Shown: positions 5,296 through 5,971 of the stretch, in pieces
Layout: each line of letters begins with the position of its first letter
Numbering within the stretch: position 1 is the stretch's first letter
NCBI GenBank assembly: GCA_028285285.1
Contig: JANQPW010000475.1
Coordinates: 1 to 5,971, forward strand
Source of the DNA: Silvanigrellales bacterium
GTDB lineage: Bacteria > Bdellovibrionota_B > Oligoflexia > Silvanigrellales > Silvanigrellaceae
Direction of reading: 5' to 3'
Length of the DNA: 5,971 bases
Made by a program: the position numbers and the translations under genes
The notes under the pieces: generated by a model
What the model was told of the DNA's origin: nothing
Seen by the model: only the letters and a program-made list of their open reading frames with translations
Databases searched by the model: none

Positions 5296-5971
5296 TCAAT
5301 CAACCAGGCTGCCTGACCAGAGTGCCTCAAGGAAGTCGTGCACCGGAAGGATATCGACGCCATCAACGGAGCGTCGCATCTGTTCCCTGCAAATAAGAAT
5401 TCGTTTCTTCCACGTTCCTTCGTCTGCAATTGCTTTCAATCCCCTGAGATCTCGACCTGTCACCTGTCTAGTGTGTTTCACTTCGATAGCCGTCTGGCCT
5501 CCGAGAACATAGTCGACCTCCTGCCGATCCTGAGATCGCCAATACTCAACTTTAACTCTGCCCGAGAAATAGTCTCGAAACGCAAGAAGCTCCTGTCCAA
5601 CGAACTGTTCCAGCTGCATTCCTGCGAGGGGGCTCACCGGTGAGTAACCGTTGACGTCGAGGAGAGCATTGACAACCCCCACGTCAAAGAAGACGAGTTT
5701 GGTCATCGAGACTGCTTTGCGCTTGCCTTGCCCTTTCCAGCAACTGAGTTGCTCTGCGATCATTGTGTCGGAAAGAATATCAAGGTAGCGTCGAACAGTT
5801 GAAGGGGCTACCTGAGCGTCTCTCGATAAACCCTCAATATTCAGGGTCTTGGTGGCGTTTTGTGCCACACCGCTCAAGAATCGAGAATATTGGTCGACGC
5901 CTCGTGTTACTGCTTCGGCGAGAATTTCTTGCTGGAGGTAGTCGCCCACATAGTCGAGCAGTTCAGAAAAT
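5296..5971 (-). CDS. AAA_14/DUF4143-type ATPase, C-terminal part only
   Basis: The frame runs from the window end to TGA at 5296-5298. A GTG at 5949 gives 217 residues, but seven more in-frame residues (FSELLDY) precede it and match the family pattern just before YLQQEIL, so the gene is cut off and its N-terminal P-loop ATPase domain lies outside. Numbering from the GTG: the helix YLQQEILAEA (4-13), a winged-helix-like segment LNIEGLSRDAQVAPSTVRRYLDIL (36-59), FFDVGVVNALL (87-97), then a restriction-endonuclease-like fold with E120, D146 in EVDYVLG and E156-x-K158 in AIEVK, the PD-(D/E)XK residues seen in DUF4143 proteins. The family ('predicted ATPase, AAA+ superfamily') is widespread and often mobile or accessory; its biochemical role is poorly defined, and links to toxin-antitoxin-like or DNA-binding functions are not established here. 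It is transcribed toward the exported-protein gene. There is no sign of a frameshift in the visible part. Confidence 0.88.
   Translation of the reverse strand, partial: FSELLDYVGDYLQQEILAEAVTRGVDQYSRFLSGVAQNATKTLNIEGLSRDAQVAPSTVRRYLDILSDTMIAEQLSCWKGQGKRKAVSMTKLVFFDVGVVNALLDVNGYSPVSPLAGMQLEQFVGQELLAFRDYFSGRVKVEYWRSQDRQEVDYVLGGQTAIEVKHTRQVTGRDLRGLKAIADEGTWKKRILICREQMRRSVDGVDILPVHDFLEALWSGSLVD

Noticed and set aside
5338..5643. Plus-strand 101-residue open frame opposite the ATPase gene
   Set aside because: The minus frame has clear DUF4143 motifs through this interval, while the plus frame shows nothing recognisable.

Overview
The window looks like chromosomal DNA from a Gram-negative bacterium. 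The genes are dense, with standard Shine-Dalgarno sites, GTG and TTG starts, a CCA-encoding tRNA gene, PrmA and TrmJ homologues, and an apparent exported protein. The mixture would fit a deltaproteobacterial or Bdellovibrionota-like genome, but no marker here fixes the taxon and that is only a guess.

Bases 1-3842 hold four plus-strand genes with gaps of 14, 37 and 18 bases, most simply read as one operon: the C-terminal part of a TPR-repeat protein that probably starts before the window, prmA (ribosomal protein L11 methyltransferase), an FAD-dependent DAO-family oxidoreductase of unknown substrate, and a TrmJ-type SPOUT tRNA 2'-O-methyltransferase with a TTG start. Two of the four modify the translation machinery. 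The oxidoreductase lies between them and might also act on RNA (inference only).

At 3891-3967, 48 bases after the TrmJ gene, is a tRNA-Arg(CCU) gene. It folds perfectly and carries arginine identity features (A20, C35, U36, G73). However, the nearly universal G19-C56 tertiary pair is replaced by U19-A56: a D-loop/T-loop double change that keeps Watson-Crick pairing. This is the most unusual signal in the window. Hairpins follow the tRNA, two of which compete for the same strand.

Bases 3968-4306 contain no convincing gene. Coding then switches to the minus strand: an unrecognised exported protein of 284 residues (4307-5161), and the C-terminal part of an AAA_14/DUF4143-type ATPase (5296 to the window end) with a winged-helix-like segment and PD-(D/E)XK nuclease-fold residues. 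The strand switch beside a tRNA gene, followed by an orphan protein and an accessory ATPase, resembles the edge of an accessory region. No integrase, direct repeat or att duplication is visible, so this stays a hypothesis. I found no CRISPR array, insertion sequence or clear new defence system.
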